Shown here one piece after another: positions 8,800 to 16,848 of a stretch of DNA of 60,778 nucleotides (the stretch's first letter is position 1; each line of letters begins with the position of its first letter). The notes below the pieces were generated by a model. That model was not told where the DNA came from. It worked only from the letters and a program-made list of their open reading frames with translations, and did not search any database. Position numbers and translations under genes: made by a program. Source of the stretch: Bermanella sp034110565 (GTDB lineage Bacteria > Pseudomonadota > Gammaproteobacteria > Pseudomonadales > Oceanobacteraceae); contig JAWUYY010000038.1 of assembly GCA_034110565.1 (NCBI GenBank), positions 1-60,778 on the forward strand, read 5' to 3'.

Positions 8800-9294
8800 A
8801 TGAAAAAATTATTAGTGCTTACGACTGGCGGTACCCTCGACAAGGTCTATTTTGACGCTCTCAGTGAGTTTCAAGTGGGTGCACCTGTGGCTGGGGATAT
8901 TTTAGCGCGCATGAATGTGGCACTTGATGTTGAGTTGATCGAGGTGTGTCGTAAAGATAGCTTAGAATTAACCGATAAAGATCGTGAAAAACTAAAGTCG
9001 ATTATTGAGTCATCAGCAGCGGATAAAATTTTAATTACCCATGGTACCGACACCATGGTGAATAGTGCGACCACTATAGGTGAACAAACCGGCAAAGTGA
9101 TTGTATTTACCGGGGCAATGCAGCCAGCTGCATTCACAAATACTGATGCGATTTTTAATATTGGTACGGCAGTAGGGGCGTTGATGTCACCTAATACACC
9201 TGATGGTTGTTACATTGCCATGAGCGGACAGGTGTATAGGGCAAATGAAGTAAAAAAGAATTATGACAGTAAGCGGTTTGAAACGACAAAATAA
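8800..9294 (+). CDS. Stand-alone asparaginase-like N-terminal domain protein
   Basis: This 164-residue protein aligns with the N-terminal domain of L-asparaginases: TTGGTLDK near the start (nucleophile Thr motif) and ITHGTDTMVNSA, the second Thr-Asp motif. Full asparaginases have about 330 residues with a C-terminal domain that completes the active site. Here the frame ends after FETTK and a terminator follows immediately, so it is a genuinely single-domain version rather than a frameshifted gene in this window. Catalytic activity is therefore uncertain. The gene diverges from the molybdenum-hydroxylase operon across a 168-base gap. Confidence 0.8.
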   Translation: MKKLLVLTTGGTLDKVYFDALSEFQVGAPVAGDILARMNVALDVELIEVCRKDSLELTDKDREKLKSIIESSAADKILITHGTDTMVNSATTIGEQTGKVIVFTGAMQPAAFTNTDAIFNIGTAVGALMSPNTPDGCYIAMSGQVYRANEVKKNYDSKRFETTK

Positions 9295-9320
9295 ACGTAA
9301 AAACTAAAGTGTCATATATT

Positions 9321-9365
9321 AAAAAGCCCGCCTAAGAATGTGATGACTTAGGCGGGCTTTTTTGT
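9321..9365. terminator. Bidirectional terminator
   Basis: A perfect hairpin with AAGCCCGCCTAAG and CTTAGGCGGGCTT arms encloses a 10-base loop. A-run and T-run flanks make it usable by the asparaginase-like gene on the plus strand and the convergent desaturase gene on the minus strand. Confidence 0.95.
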
Positions 9366-9387
9366 GTTTATTTAGCAATACTAACTA

Positions 9388-10422
9388 TCAAGCCTGAGTC
9401 GCAAGCTGAGCGTCATTATGCTTAGCAAATCGATTAGCTCTTAAGATACTGCCGAAATCATTAAAACGCACACCGTTGTCTTTCATAACAGGGAAAACCT
9501 TGTGTGCTACCATTTGGCGTAAATAAAATGGCTGGCTCACTACAAAGTGGTGCATGGCATGAGTCGCACCAAAGTTGAAACAAAATAATTGTACAGGCAA
9601 TAAGGCCCAATGATTCATCACTTGGCATTGTTTAATTAAAGAATCCACATCGCCGTAATAATGTAAGGCAGCGGTAATATTGTGCAAGCAAAGCGCGCGT
9701 AATAAGTTAGGTAAGATCCATACCACCATAACTATTGAAATAATATCCATGAGTTGTAAAAACCACGGGTCGTAACTTAAGCCTAGAGCGGTATTTAAGT
9801 TTAAAACATCATAAAGCTGGAACGCTAAAAACCCGTATAAACCGATGACATACAAATGGGCCAAGGGCGCGCCTTTAGAAATGAAGCTTAGATAGTGGTA
9901 GCCCTTCATATTACGTAGTTCTTTGATGCGTAAAGAGACGGATAAAAAACCATCCAGTGAAATAATGATGCGCTTTAAGCTAAATGCCATGCCGTTACCT
10001 AATACACGCTCTTCAATATCATCCTGCGTGCCCGATACTTTATGGTGATTAAAGTGTAGGTTGCGTCGAAACCAAGGGTTTACGGTGTTAGGGCGCATAA
10101 ACCATACAATGGCCATCATGCTGTTTTGTACGAATAAATTTTTACGAAAATATAAACGGTGAATAAGGTCATGTTCTAATTCGTGGCTGACGGAGGCAAA
10201 AAAAGCAGATATTAAGACACAAGCCCAAGCGGGTATCCACCCTGCTATATAGGCGTAACCAGATAACACCATGCCCACTAAAGAGACTAAGCAAATCGTT
10301 AGCCCAATGGCATTTTGGTGTAACAAGATAGGATGGCGTTGTTTTAAGTCACTGTCAGCTTGACGAATAGCTTGCTGAATATGCTTGATCGCAATAGCGT
10401 CTTGCTTGTTTGAGGTGGTCAT
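9388..10422 (-). CDS. Membrane fatty acid desaturase family protein
   Basis: This 344-residue integral membrane protein carries the three histidine boxes of di-iron desaturases/hydroxylases: HELEHDLIH, HFNHH and HAMHH. Hydrophobic segments lie near residues 40-90, 190-210 and 225-250. The family uses a di-iron centre and O2 to desaturate or hydroxylate acyl chains or related lipids. The substrate cannot be read from the sequence. It stands alone between a shared terminator and a 340-base upstream gap. A related hydroxylase is possible, since the same boxes occur there. Confidence 0.82.
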   Translation of the reverse strand: MTTSNKQDAIAIKHIQQAIRQADSDLKQRHPILLHQNAIGLTICLVSLVGMVLSGYAYIAGWIPAWACVLISAFFASVSHELEHDLIHRLYFRKNLFVQNSMMAIVWFMRPNTVNPWFRRNLHFNHHKVSGTQDDIEERVLGNGMAFSLKRIIISLDGFLSVSLRIKELRNMKGYHYLSFISKGAPLAHLYVIGLYGFLAFQLYDVLNLNTALGLSYDPWFLQLMDIISIVMVVWILPNLLRALCLHNITAALHYYGDVDSLIKQCQVMNHWALLPVQLFCFNFGATHAMHHFVVSQPFYLRQMVAHKVFPVMKDNGVRFNDFGSILRANRFAKHNDAQLATQA

Positions 10423-10762
10423 AGCGTCACATTATTTTTTATTGTTATTTGTGGTTACAAATATTAACAATCCACCAAGCTTAGGTCTTGAATTATTTAT
10501 GGTACAAGGCGCTTAATTATCCTCTAATAGATTGATTGTCTTACAGTTTTCATTGGGTTTGATGGGATTGTCAGACAGCTTGCTAGTGGTGTTTGGATAT
10601 CGTGCTTATTATGTATATGTGCTTGGTCTATATAGAAATCACGTCTTATAGCGTATTCACCTTATACGTAAGTGCATTTGGGCTAAAGTAAAATGCTTTC
10701 AAGCCGATAATCTGGGTATCACTCATTTAACAAGGCCAAGGCTGGCTACCTAGAGGTGTGCC
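10423..10762. other. 340-base divergent intergenic region
   Basis: No protein-coding or RNA gene is recognisable here. The right end holds a near-consensus sigma-28 promoter (10684-10710) directed at the plus-strand gene. The remaining AT-rich stretch must contain the promoter of the minus-strand desaturase gene, but I cannot assign a convincing pair of boxes. Confidence 0.6.
10684..10710 (+). promoter_or_regulatory. Sigma-28 (FliA) flagellar promoter
   Basis: TAAAGTAA (10684-10691), an 11-base spacer and GCCGATAA (10703-10710) match the enterobacterial FliA consensus TAAAGTTT-N11-GCCGATAA, with the complete -10 element intact and correct spacing. It lies 52 bases upstream of the ATG of the next gene and points toward it. 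No other flagellar gene is visible in the window. Confidence 0.85.
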
Positions 10763-11893
10763 ATGTTGTCGTTTAACTCTGCACTATTTAATAAATCTAA
10801 CCTGTTTTCGCAGCCCATCCAGCCTCGTGTGATGGCAGAAGAGAACATCGACCAAGATAAATTTGCCCACCAGCGTCTAGGCCAAGCATTAAAAGATAAT
10901 CTTGGTGTGGATTTGCCACCCGAGAAAACCGTTAACGAAACCGAAAGCTTATTTGATGTAGATGCTGTCATCGATACGGTTATGCAGCATGTAGGCAAAC
11001 GGATTGATCAAGCTCGTGCTAATGGTGCAAGTGAGGATGATTTACAATCTATGTTTGATGCTGCGCGCAGTGGTGTTGAGACTGGCTTTAAACAAGCCCG
11101 CGAACAGATAGATGCGATTAATAAATTAAATGATCCGTTGGCTGAAAAAATCGATTCTGCAGAGCAAGGTATCTATAACGGTATTGATAAACTAGAAGAA
11201 GATACGTTTAACCCTCAGTCTGAGATCGTCAAAGCAAACACCATTGAATACGCTAAAGCCTATGAGCGCACCAGTAATAGTTTTGAGTTTGAGCTCACTA
11301 CCCAAGAAGGGGACGTGGTTAAAATTCAAGCTATGAATGACTACCAATCATATCAAGAAGCGCTAAAAGCGCAGGGTAATGGCAGCGAGTTATATGCCAG
11401 TTATAGTGAAAAGAGCAATAGTTCAGGCTTTAGCCTATTAGTTGAAGGGGATTTAAATGATGAAGAGATGGCCGCTATTGAATCGTTAATGTCTCAAGTG
11501 AATGACCTTGCCAACGAGTTTTATACCGGTGATCTAGGTACTGCATTTGATATGGCTATGAATTTAACCAGTGATGCGGATCAGATTGCCGAATTTAGCT
11601 TGGATTTAAAGCAAAGCCAGGTGAATGCTTATGAATACGGTGCGATGAAAGGAGAGGCTTTAGGTAACGGTAGTGGTGGGTATGAAACCGCTAAATTACC
11701 AAAAGGCCTGGCCGATCCATTAGCTAATTTTGCGCAAGGTGTGAAAGACGCATTTGAAGAGGCAAACCAATTTGCTAACTCTCGTAGCTTGCTAGAAAAT
11801 TTATTTGAGCAAATGGACCAAACGACTCAAACCTTAGGTAAGAGCCAGCTACCTGACCTATTAAAACCTATGCTCGATGCGTTAAACGCATAA
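10763..11893 (+). CDS. DUF5610-like protein, probably in the flagellar (FliA) regulon
   Basis: This 376-residue acidic, mostly helical, soluble-looking protein has no signal peptide or membrane segment. The region from about residue 25 to 130 (FAHQRLGQALKDNLGVDLPP, SLFDVDAVIDTVMQHVGKRI, FDAARSGVETGFKQAREQI) resembles the uncharacterised DUF5610 domain. The rest is low-complexity alpha-helical sequence with no recognised motif. A near-consensus sigma-28 promoter stands directly upstream and a terminator directly downstream, so the gene is monocistronic and likely expressed late in flagellar assembly. The DUF assignment is from memory. A role in motility is inferred from the promoter alone. Confidence 0.72.
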   Translation: MLSFNSALFNKSNLFSQPIQPRVMAEENIDQDKFAHQRLGQALKDNLGVDLPPEKTVNETESLFDVDAVIDTVMQHVGKRIDQARANGASEDDLQSMFDAARSGVETGFKQAREQIDAINKLNDPLAEKIDSAEQGIYNGIDKLEEDTFNPQSEIVKANTIEYAKAYERTSNSFEFELTTQEGDVVKIQAMNDYQSYQEALKAQGNGSELYASYSEKSNSSGFSLLVEGDLNDEEMAAIESLMSQVNDLANEFYTGDLGTAFDMAMNLTSDADQIAEFSLDLKQSQVNAYEYGAMKGEALGNGSGGYETAKLPKGLADPLANFAQGVKDAFEEANQFANSRSLLENLFEQMDQTTQTLGKSQLPDLLKPMLDALNA

Positions 11894-11916
11894 TTATTCG
11901 TTGATCGTTGCTTTAG

Positions 11917-11951
11917 CGGGAGACTCAATTTATTGGGCCTCCCGTTTTTTT
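11917..11951 (+). terminator. Rho-independent terminator
   Basis: GCGGGAG and CTCCCG arms, extended by CAAT/ATTG pairing nearer the loop, are followed directly by a run of seven T residues. It ends the sigma-28-controlled gene. Confidence 0.85.
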
Positions 11952-12016
11952 ATGGCGTTTTTTATTCACGCATACCGTGGTATTCTGCTCCCACCTTAAA
12001 GTATTAGGACAAACCC

Positions 12017-12259
12017 GTGCAGATCCAGTTATTAGGCACGACAGGTTGCCATTTATGTGACATAGCTGAACGTATGGCGCGTCGAATTGTTCCAGTATTT
12101 GGCTTTACATTAGAATATGTGGATATCGCCCTAGATGACGCTTTAGTTGCTCAATATGGGGAGCACATACCGGTATTACGAGCAACCAATGCTGCACAGC
12201 TAGGTTGGCCGTTTGAAGAAGAGCAATTGATCCAGTGGCTAGAAGCGTTAAACGCCTAG
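12017..12259 (+). CDS. Glutaredoxin-like (DUF836 type) thiol protein
   Basis: This 80-residue thioredoxin-fold protein has an N-terminal GTTGCHLCD motif, that is the CxxC redox pair of the glutaredoxin-like DUF836 family, followed by the expected beta-alpha-beta pattern and the cis-Pro region HIPVLR. The start is GTG at 12017 with only a weak ribosome binding site. The partner protein is unknown. It sits 45 bases upstream of a lipoprotein gene on the same strand and may be co-transcribed with it. Confidence 0.82.
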   Translation: MQIQLLGTTGCHLCDIAERMARRIVPVFGFTLEYVDIALDDALVAQYGEHIPVLRATNAAQLGWPFEEEQLIQWLEALNA

Positions 12260-12304
12260 TCTGGATTTCAACAACAATAATATAATAGAAAAAGGAGCGG
12301 CAAC

Positions 12305-13012
12305 GTGTTCCAACGTTTAACTTTAATAGTATGTGTATTGGTGCTGAGCGCTTGCAGTAGCGTGTCTCGCACCCCAGACGAACAAGCCATTAGCTATGCA
12401 TTGGTTGAAGATGTGACCTTACGTAAGCTAAAGGATCAATGCAGCGACCTTAACGTTACAGCTAAGCAAGCGGCATGGCGCGGTTATAGTAGCTGGTGGA
12501 AACGTAACAGCGGACTCGTTGAAGCCGCTGATTATGGTTTGAGCTATAACCTAATCACACTAACGGATACCCGCCAAGAAACCGGAGCTCGTTATGCCAT
12601 GGGGTTAACCTTTGATATCGTCGCCGAAGCGGAACAGAGAGTAGCTGAATTACTTGAAAGTGGAGATAAAACAGCGACTTGTTTAGATGTAATGAATGAG
12701 TATCGCGATGGTTCTATGGACTTACGTGAAGATTCAAACCTTTATCCTATTTTGGTAAAACTACAGCAAGAACACGATGCTCAAGGTGAGGATATGTACC
12801 TTAAAATGAGCAAAATAGAAGACAAGTCTAACAAAAAGTATTCACGTAGTGCTTATGCAGTAGAGCGTATGGTAAAGCGTGAAGGTTGTGCGAACCCTAA
12901 GGTACGTACTTTGAAAACGGATGGACCGAATGAAGTATTAGAAGCGACCTGTGCGGATGACAGCTTTATGCTAATTCGTTGTGAGTGGCGTAACTGTAAA
13001 ATTCAAAACTAA
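12305..13012 (+). CDS. Uncharacterised lipoprotein
   Basis: This 235-residue protein has a lipoprotein signal peptide (FQRLTLIVCVLVLSAC, with lipobox LSAC), so it should be lipidated at the Cys near residue 17. The mature part has paired cysteines (CSDLN, CLDVM, CANPK, CADDS, CEWRNC) that could form disulfides in the periplasm. I recognise no family. The GTG start at 12305 has a good AGGAG about 8 bases upstream. The stop is followed by a hairpin terminator at 13081-13112. Confidence 0.8.
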   Translation: MFQRLTLIVCVLVLSACSSVSRTPDEQAISYALVEDVTLRKLKDQCSDLNVTAKQAAWRGYSSWWKRNSGLVEAADYGLSYNLITLTDTRQETGARYAMGLTFDIVAEAEQRVAELLESGDKTATCLDVMNEYRDGSMDLREDSNLYPILVKLQQEHDAQGEDMYLKMSKIEDKSNKKYSRSAYAVERMVKREGCANPKVRTLKTDGPNEVLEATCADDSFMLIRCEWRNCKIQN

Positions 13013-13080
13013 TAAATGATCCGTTGCTGGAACGCTTCATTCCACCTGACGCGCTAAGCAAAGATTGAGACTTAATAATG

Positions 13081-13112
13081 AAACCGATAGGGTATACCTT
13101 ATCGGTTTTTTT
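13081..13112 (+). terminator. Rho-independent terminator after the lipoprotein gene
   Basis: AAACCGATA and TATCGGTTT arms around a short GGGTATACCT core are followed by a T-run. This hairpin lies between the lipoprotein gene and the aldo/keto reductase start. It argues against the longer upstream start at 13065 for the reductase. Confidence 0.85.
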
Positions 13113-13130
13113 ATGGGTAAAGGTGAGGTT

Positions 13131-14168
13131 ATGAAATTTAAGAAATTGGGCAACACCAATATTGATGTAAGTTTAATCTGTTTGGGCACCATGACTTGGG
13201 GAGAGCAAAACACAGAACAAGAAGCTCATGAACAGTTGGATTATGCTCTTTCTCAAGATATCAACTTTATAGATACGGCGGAAATGTATCCCGTGCCACC
13301 TAAGCCCGAAACCCAAGGGTTAACCGAGCAATATATCGGCACTTGGTTGGCTAAACGTGGGCAGCGTGATGATATTATTCTTGCATCCAAGGTAGCAGGG
13401 CCTGGTAATGGATTAACCTATTTAAGAAATGGCCCGCGCCTGACCAAAGAGCATATTCATCAGGCTATCGAAACAAGCCTACAGCGTTTACAAACCGATT
13501 ATTTAGACCTATACCAATTACATTGGCCAGACCGCAATACTAATTTCTTCGGTCAGTTAGGCTATGAAGTCAAAAGCGAAGAAAAATTCACCCCGTTATT
13601 CGACACCATTAGCGCCATTAACGAGCTGGTACAGCAGGGCAAAATCCGACATTGGGGTTTTAGTAATGATACGCCTTGGGGCGTGATGAAGGCTTTAAGT
13701 ATTTGTGAAGAGCATGGTTTTGCTAAACCCGTTTCGATTCAAAACCCATACAATCTGTTAAACCGGACTTATGAAGTGGGCCTTGCTGAGGTGAGTCATC
13801 GTGAGAATATGGGGCTACTTGCTTATAGTCCTATGGCATTTGGTGCACTCAGTGGTAAATATCTAGGAGGTGATAAACCAAAAAACGGCCGTTTATCCTT
13901 GTATGAACGCTTTACTCGTTACAATGGTGAGCAGACTGTTAAAGCCATAAAATCTTATGTGAATATTGCCAAGTATTTTAATTTGACCCCTGCACAAATG
14001 AGTTTAGCGTTTGTTAATCAACAAGCGTTTCTAACCAGTAACATCATTGGTGCAACCACCATGGCGCAATTGAAAGAAAATATCGCCAGTATCGATGTGA
14101 CTTTGAGTGATGACGTACTTACTGAAATTGCTAAGGTGCATGTGACTTATCCAAATCCAGCGCCTTGA
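13131..14168 (+). CDS. tas: Tas-like aldo/keto reductase
   Basis: This 345-residue NADPH-dependent TIM-barrel oxidoreductase is closely similar in layout and motifs to E. coli Tas (346 residues). Seen: GLGTMTWGEQ-type N-terminus, DTAEMYPVPPKPETQG with the catalytic Asp/Tyr, ILASKVAG with the catalytic Lys, DYLDLYQLHWPDR with the His, and the phosphate-binding loop IIGATTMAQLKEN. The ATG at 13131 has GAGG close upstream and lies past a terminator, whereas the longer frame from 13065 would read through that hairpin. The physiological substrate is unknown. The gene is flanked by terminators, so it is monocistronic. Confidence 0.9.
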   Translation: MKFKKLGNTNIDVSLICLGTMTWGEQNTEQEAHEQLDYALSQDINFIDTAEMYPVPPKPETQGLTEQYIGTWLAKRGQRDDIILASKVAGPGNGLTYLRNGPRLTKEHIHQAIETSLQRLQTDYLDLYQLHWPDRNTNFFGQLGYEVKSEEKFTPLFDTISAINELVQQGKIRHWGFSNDTPWGVMKALSICEEHGFAKPVSIQNPYNLLNRTYEVGLAEVSHRENMGLLAYSPMAFGALSGKYLGGDKPKNGRLSLYERFTRYNGEQTVKAIKSYVNIAKYFNLTPAQMSLAFVNQQAFLTSNIIGATTMAQLKENIASIDVTLSDDVLTEIAKVHVTYPNPAP

Positions 14169-14205
14169 TGCAGTGCAATCAAGGTTAGTTGAATTTAAAT
14201 AGTCC

Positions 14206-14244
14206 AAAAAAAAAGCGGATGCTATATCATCCGCTTTTTTTATT
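14206..14244. terminator. Bidirectional terminator
   Basis: GCGGATG and CATCCGC arms around CTATAT are flanked by nine A residues on one side and seven T residues on the other. It serves the tas-like gene and the convergent lipoprotein gene. Confidence 0.94.
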
Positions 14245-14258
14245 TGAGAGATTAGAAG

Positions 14259-15089
14259 TTAGTCTTTTGCTTTAATGATCGAGCCATTGTTTTGGTTAAT
14301 TAAGTTACTCAACTTATGCTCTGCTTTTTTACTTATGTCTTGCTTTGGGAATTCATCCATAATCTTACGGAAGAAATAGCTGGATTTTTTTAGGCTTTTT
14401 TCAGGGTTTTGCTCGCTCATATAAATCAAACCCAACTGATAAAGGGCTTTGGCTTTAATTGTGTCACTAGAACCCGGGTTTTGATAAACCGTTAAGTACA
14501 CGCCATTCGCATCTTCTAGGCGGCCATCACGAATGGCTCGTTCGCTCATGGGTGTTAAATCTGGGTCAAACGTCGAGATGGTTTTACTGAGTAATCGCTC
14601 TGCGTCCACGTGAGCGAGTAATTGCTCTGGCGTCATTTGCACGGTTTCATTTTTGCGAGCTTTAATGATGGCTAAACGATCATGAATTCTGTCTTGTAAA
14701 ATACTATACGGGAACTCAATTAAATGGCGGTGAAAGTAGGCTTTGGCTTTTTCGTCGTCACGGTCTTTGTTGTAACGGTTCATGTAAAGCAAGCCAATTT
14801 GGTAAATAGCAATGCTCTTCATATCTTGGCTGTAATCGTTTTTGCCATAACCTAATAAATAGGTGTTGATAACATCGTTACTTTTATTTTCAACAATACC
14901 ATTTAGAGAATACGTGATTAAATCTGGCTCTTCATCAAGCGCGGCCGCGGCTTTTAAGCGCAGGTCCGTTTTGTATTGTAGGAATTCATGATTACCACCG
15001 CCCGCTAATACGAGAGGAGTGGTGGCAGCACAGCCGCCTAATACGGTAATTAAGCTCAGTACACACAATAATTTTAGAGATGGCAGCAT
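14259..15089 (-). CDS. TPR-like lipoprotein of unknown function
   Basis: This 276-residue protein has a lipoprotein signal peptide with lipobox LGGC (Cys near residue 20). The mature part contains helical repeat pairs that look like degenerate tetratricopeptide/Sel1-type repeats, for example IAIYQIGLLYMNRYN...AKAYFHRHLIEFP and KALYQLGLIYMSEQN...SSYFFRKIMDEFP. Such outer-membrane lipoproteins often act as assembly scaffolds, but no specific function can be named. AGGAAA lies 6 bases upstream of the ATG. It lies in the same orientation as the transglycosylase gene upstream, separated by about 105 bases. Confidence 0.78.
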   Translation of the reverse strand: MLPSLKLLCVLSLITVLGGCAATTPLVLAGGGNHEFLQYKTDLRLKAAAALDEEPDLITYSLNGIVENKSNDVINTYLLGYGKNDYSQDMKSIAIYQIGLLYMNRYNKDRDDEKAKAYFHRHLIEFPYSILQDRIHDRLAIIKARKNETVQMTPEQLLAHVDAERLLSKTISTFDPDLTPMSERAIRDGRLEDANGVYLTVYQNPGSSDTIKAKALYQLGLIYMSEQNPEKSLKKSSYFFRKIMDEFPKQDISKKAEHKLSNLINQNNGSIIKAKD

Positions 15090-15195
15090 AATGATTTCCT
15101 ATCAATGATGGGGCGCAGTTTACTGTGCCGATAGGGAGCTGCAAGTGTTTAGGTCAAGTTTTTAGAACGATGGCGTATTTTGCCCGCGTGAATAA

Positions 15196-16053
15196 TCAAA
15201 AGAATTTCCAACGCATGTATTTTTGATACTGACTGGGACTAATGTACTCTTTAAAACGCATATCTTGAAGAATTCTGCGGTATTTACGTTTATGTCGTTG
15301 AGCGAGGTGTTTATTTTGAAAAACCGTGAAGTGATATTTGCGCGGGCTTGGCATTAGGATGGCAAGAAAAGCGCCCTGTGCGGCATTAAGTTCGCTGGGT
15401 TTAGCACCGAAATAATAGTTCGATGCCGCGGCTATACCATAAATATCTGGGCCGAACTCCACTATGTTTAAATATAATTCTAGAATTTCATTTTTGCTGA
15501 GGGCTTTTTCTAGGCGTTTGGTGACCAGTAGCTCTTTGAGTTTACGATAGAGGGTTTTATTGTTTTCAAAATAAATGTTTTTTACGGTTTGCTGACTAAT
15601 GGTGCTAGCACCAAAGCTCCATTCTCGGCGTTTAATGTTTTCACCTAATGCACTGATTAAAGCGTCGTAATCAATACCTTGATGATTAAAGAAATCCCCG
15701 TCTTCACTCATGACAATGGCGTAGAGTAGTTCACGATTAATTTGATCAATGCTGACCCACTTATATTGTTTAAAGGTGTCAGGGCTTGATTCTAAATGAC
15801 GTTCAATGCTATGCACCGCCGTTTGCTTGGCTTGCTTAAAACCGTCTTCTTCAAAATGAGGCAGGCTTTCTAATAAGGTGAAGGTAGAAATAAATAATAG
15901 GCCGGCAAGCAACCAAAAAATGGCACCGGTTATCATGAAAATAGATTTCAATAAGTGATAAGGGCTGACGACTAGGCGAATTATTCGATTGCGTAGTCGC
16001 TTCCACGGATTAGTCTCTAAATCGTTTAAGTATTCATCCTTGATGTGGAACAT
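15196..16053 (-). CDS. mtgA: Monofunctional GT51 peptidoglycan transglycosylase
   Basis: This 285-residue inner-membrane protein has one membrane segment (about residues 35-62) and a single GT51 domain, which polymerises lipid II into glycan strands. Catalytic landmarks are IVMSEDGDFFNHQGID (first catalytic Glu), GASTISQQTVKNIY, KELLVTKRLEKALSKNEILELYLN and the FGAKPSELN substrate groove. No transpeptidase domain follows. It is somewhat longer than E. coli MtgA (about 242) because of N-terminal and C-terminal basic extensions. AAGGG precedes the ATG. Confidence 0.88.
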   Translation of the reverse strand: MFHIKDEYLNDLETNPWKRLRNRIIRLVVSPYHLLKSIFMITGAIFWLLAGLLFISTFTLLESLPHFEEDGFKQAKQTAVHSIERHLESSPDTFKQYKWVSIDQINRELLYAIVMSEDGDFFNHQGIDYDALISALGENIKRREWSFGASTISQQTVKNIYFENNKTLYRKLKELLVTKRLEKALSKNEILELYLNIVEFGPDIYGIAAASNYYFGAKPSELNAAQGAFLAILMPSPRKYHFTVFQNKHLAQRHKRKYRRILQDMRFKEYISPSQYQKYMRWKFF

Positions 16054-16105
16054 GTGAGCCCTTAAATTAAGTTGAACTTAAAAATAAAATGTAGCACAAC
16101 TTACA

Positions 16106-16774
16106 TTAGGATGAATGCTTGGACAAATGAGCCATGGCCGCAAGGGCGTCTGGGTCTTTTGATTTAATTTTGTTAGCGATCGTGTGTTGGAAAAAATAAT
16201 GGAAGTCTTTGCGGTGCTGTACGCTGAACAAGCAATCGTCACCAGTCAGCACGGGTGTGCTGTGTACATTATCTTCTTCAATACACATAGATAGAACACT
16301 ACCGTCGTTATACAAACGCCAGCTGTGAATTTCCTGAATATTAAAGCTATCAAATTGGTCCTGACTGAATACGGCATGGCTGCCGATTAAATCCGGGATT
16401 TCTTGCACAATACTAACCCCAGACGAGCGAGTAACAGGGTAAAACCGAGCGCTTTGTTTGAGGAATTCCGCTTTATATGGAGGGGGATCAAATAGAATTT
16501 GCCCAGTATTGGTATCCATGAAACCTTCCCAGTGACCATTTAATGGGTCATCTAGGCTGCGACAAGCCACTAAGCGGTTTAACCAGGGCACCATGCCATC
16601 AATGTGGCCATCACTCCATACAGCCCAACACAGCACTTTAAGGCTAAATATTTGGTCAGAGGAATCATTGGTATACAGCATCTCGATACCGTCTAACTCT
16701 GGTAATAGACGCTGTATGTTGGGTAGATTTCGTTTGTGTTGCCTAAAATCAATAACTTCGGCTTCTTTGGCCAT
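16106..16774 (-). CDS. Conserved hypothetical protein
   Basis: This 222-residue protein has no signal peptide or membrane helix. It is rich in Trp, His and Asp (LKVLCWAVWSDGHIDGMVPWLNRL, GHWEGFMD, IHSWRLYNDGSVLSM). I do not recognise the family. The ATG at 16774 has GGAG 5 bases upstream; an in-frame ATG 12 codons earlier lacks such a site. It lies upstream of the transglycosylase gene on the same strand, 52 bases apart, so co-transcription is possible. Confidence 0.7.
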   Translation of the reverse strand: MAKEAEVIDFRQHKRNLPNIQRLLPELDGIEMLYTNDSSDQIFSLKVLCWAVWSDGHIDGMVPWLNRLVACRSLDDPLNGHWEGFMDTNTGQILFDPPPYKAEFLKQSARFYPVTRSSGVSIVQEIPDLIGSHAVFSQDQFDSFNIQEIHSWRLYNDGSVLSMCIEEDNVHSTPVLTGDDCLFSVQHRKDFHYFFQHTIANKIKSKDPDALAAMAHLSKHSS

Positions 16775-16848
16775 ATTTACTCCAAGGCTAATTGCGACTG
16801 CTTCCTGCACTTAAATTGAGTATAGGTGCAAAAAACCAAGGAGTATGA

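Noticed and set aside
13065..13130. Upstream extension of the Tas-like reductase
   Set aside because: It would translate through a rho-independent terminator and adds 22 residues with no family match; ATG 13131 has a ribosome binding site.
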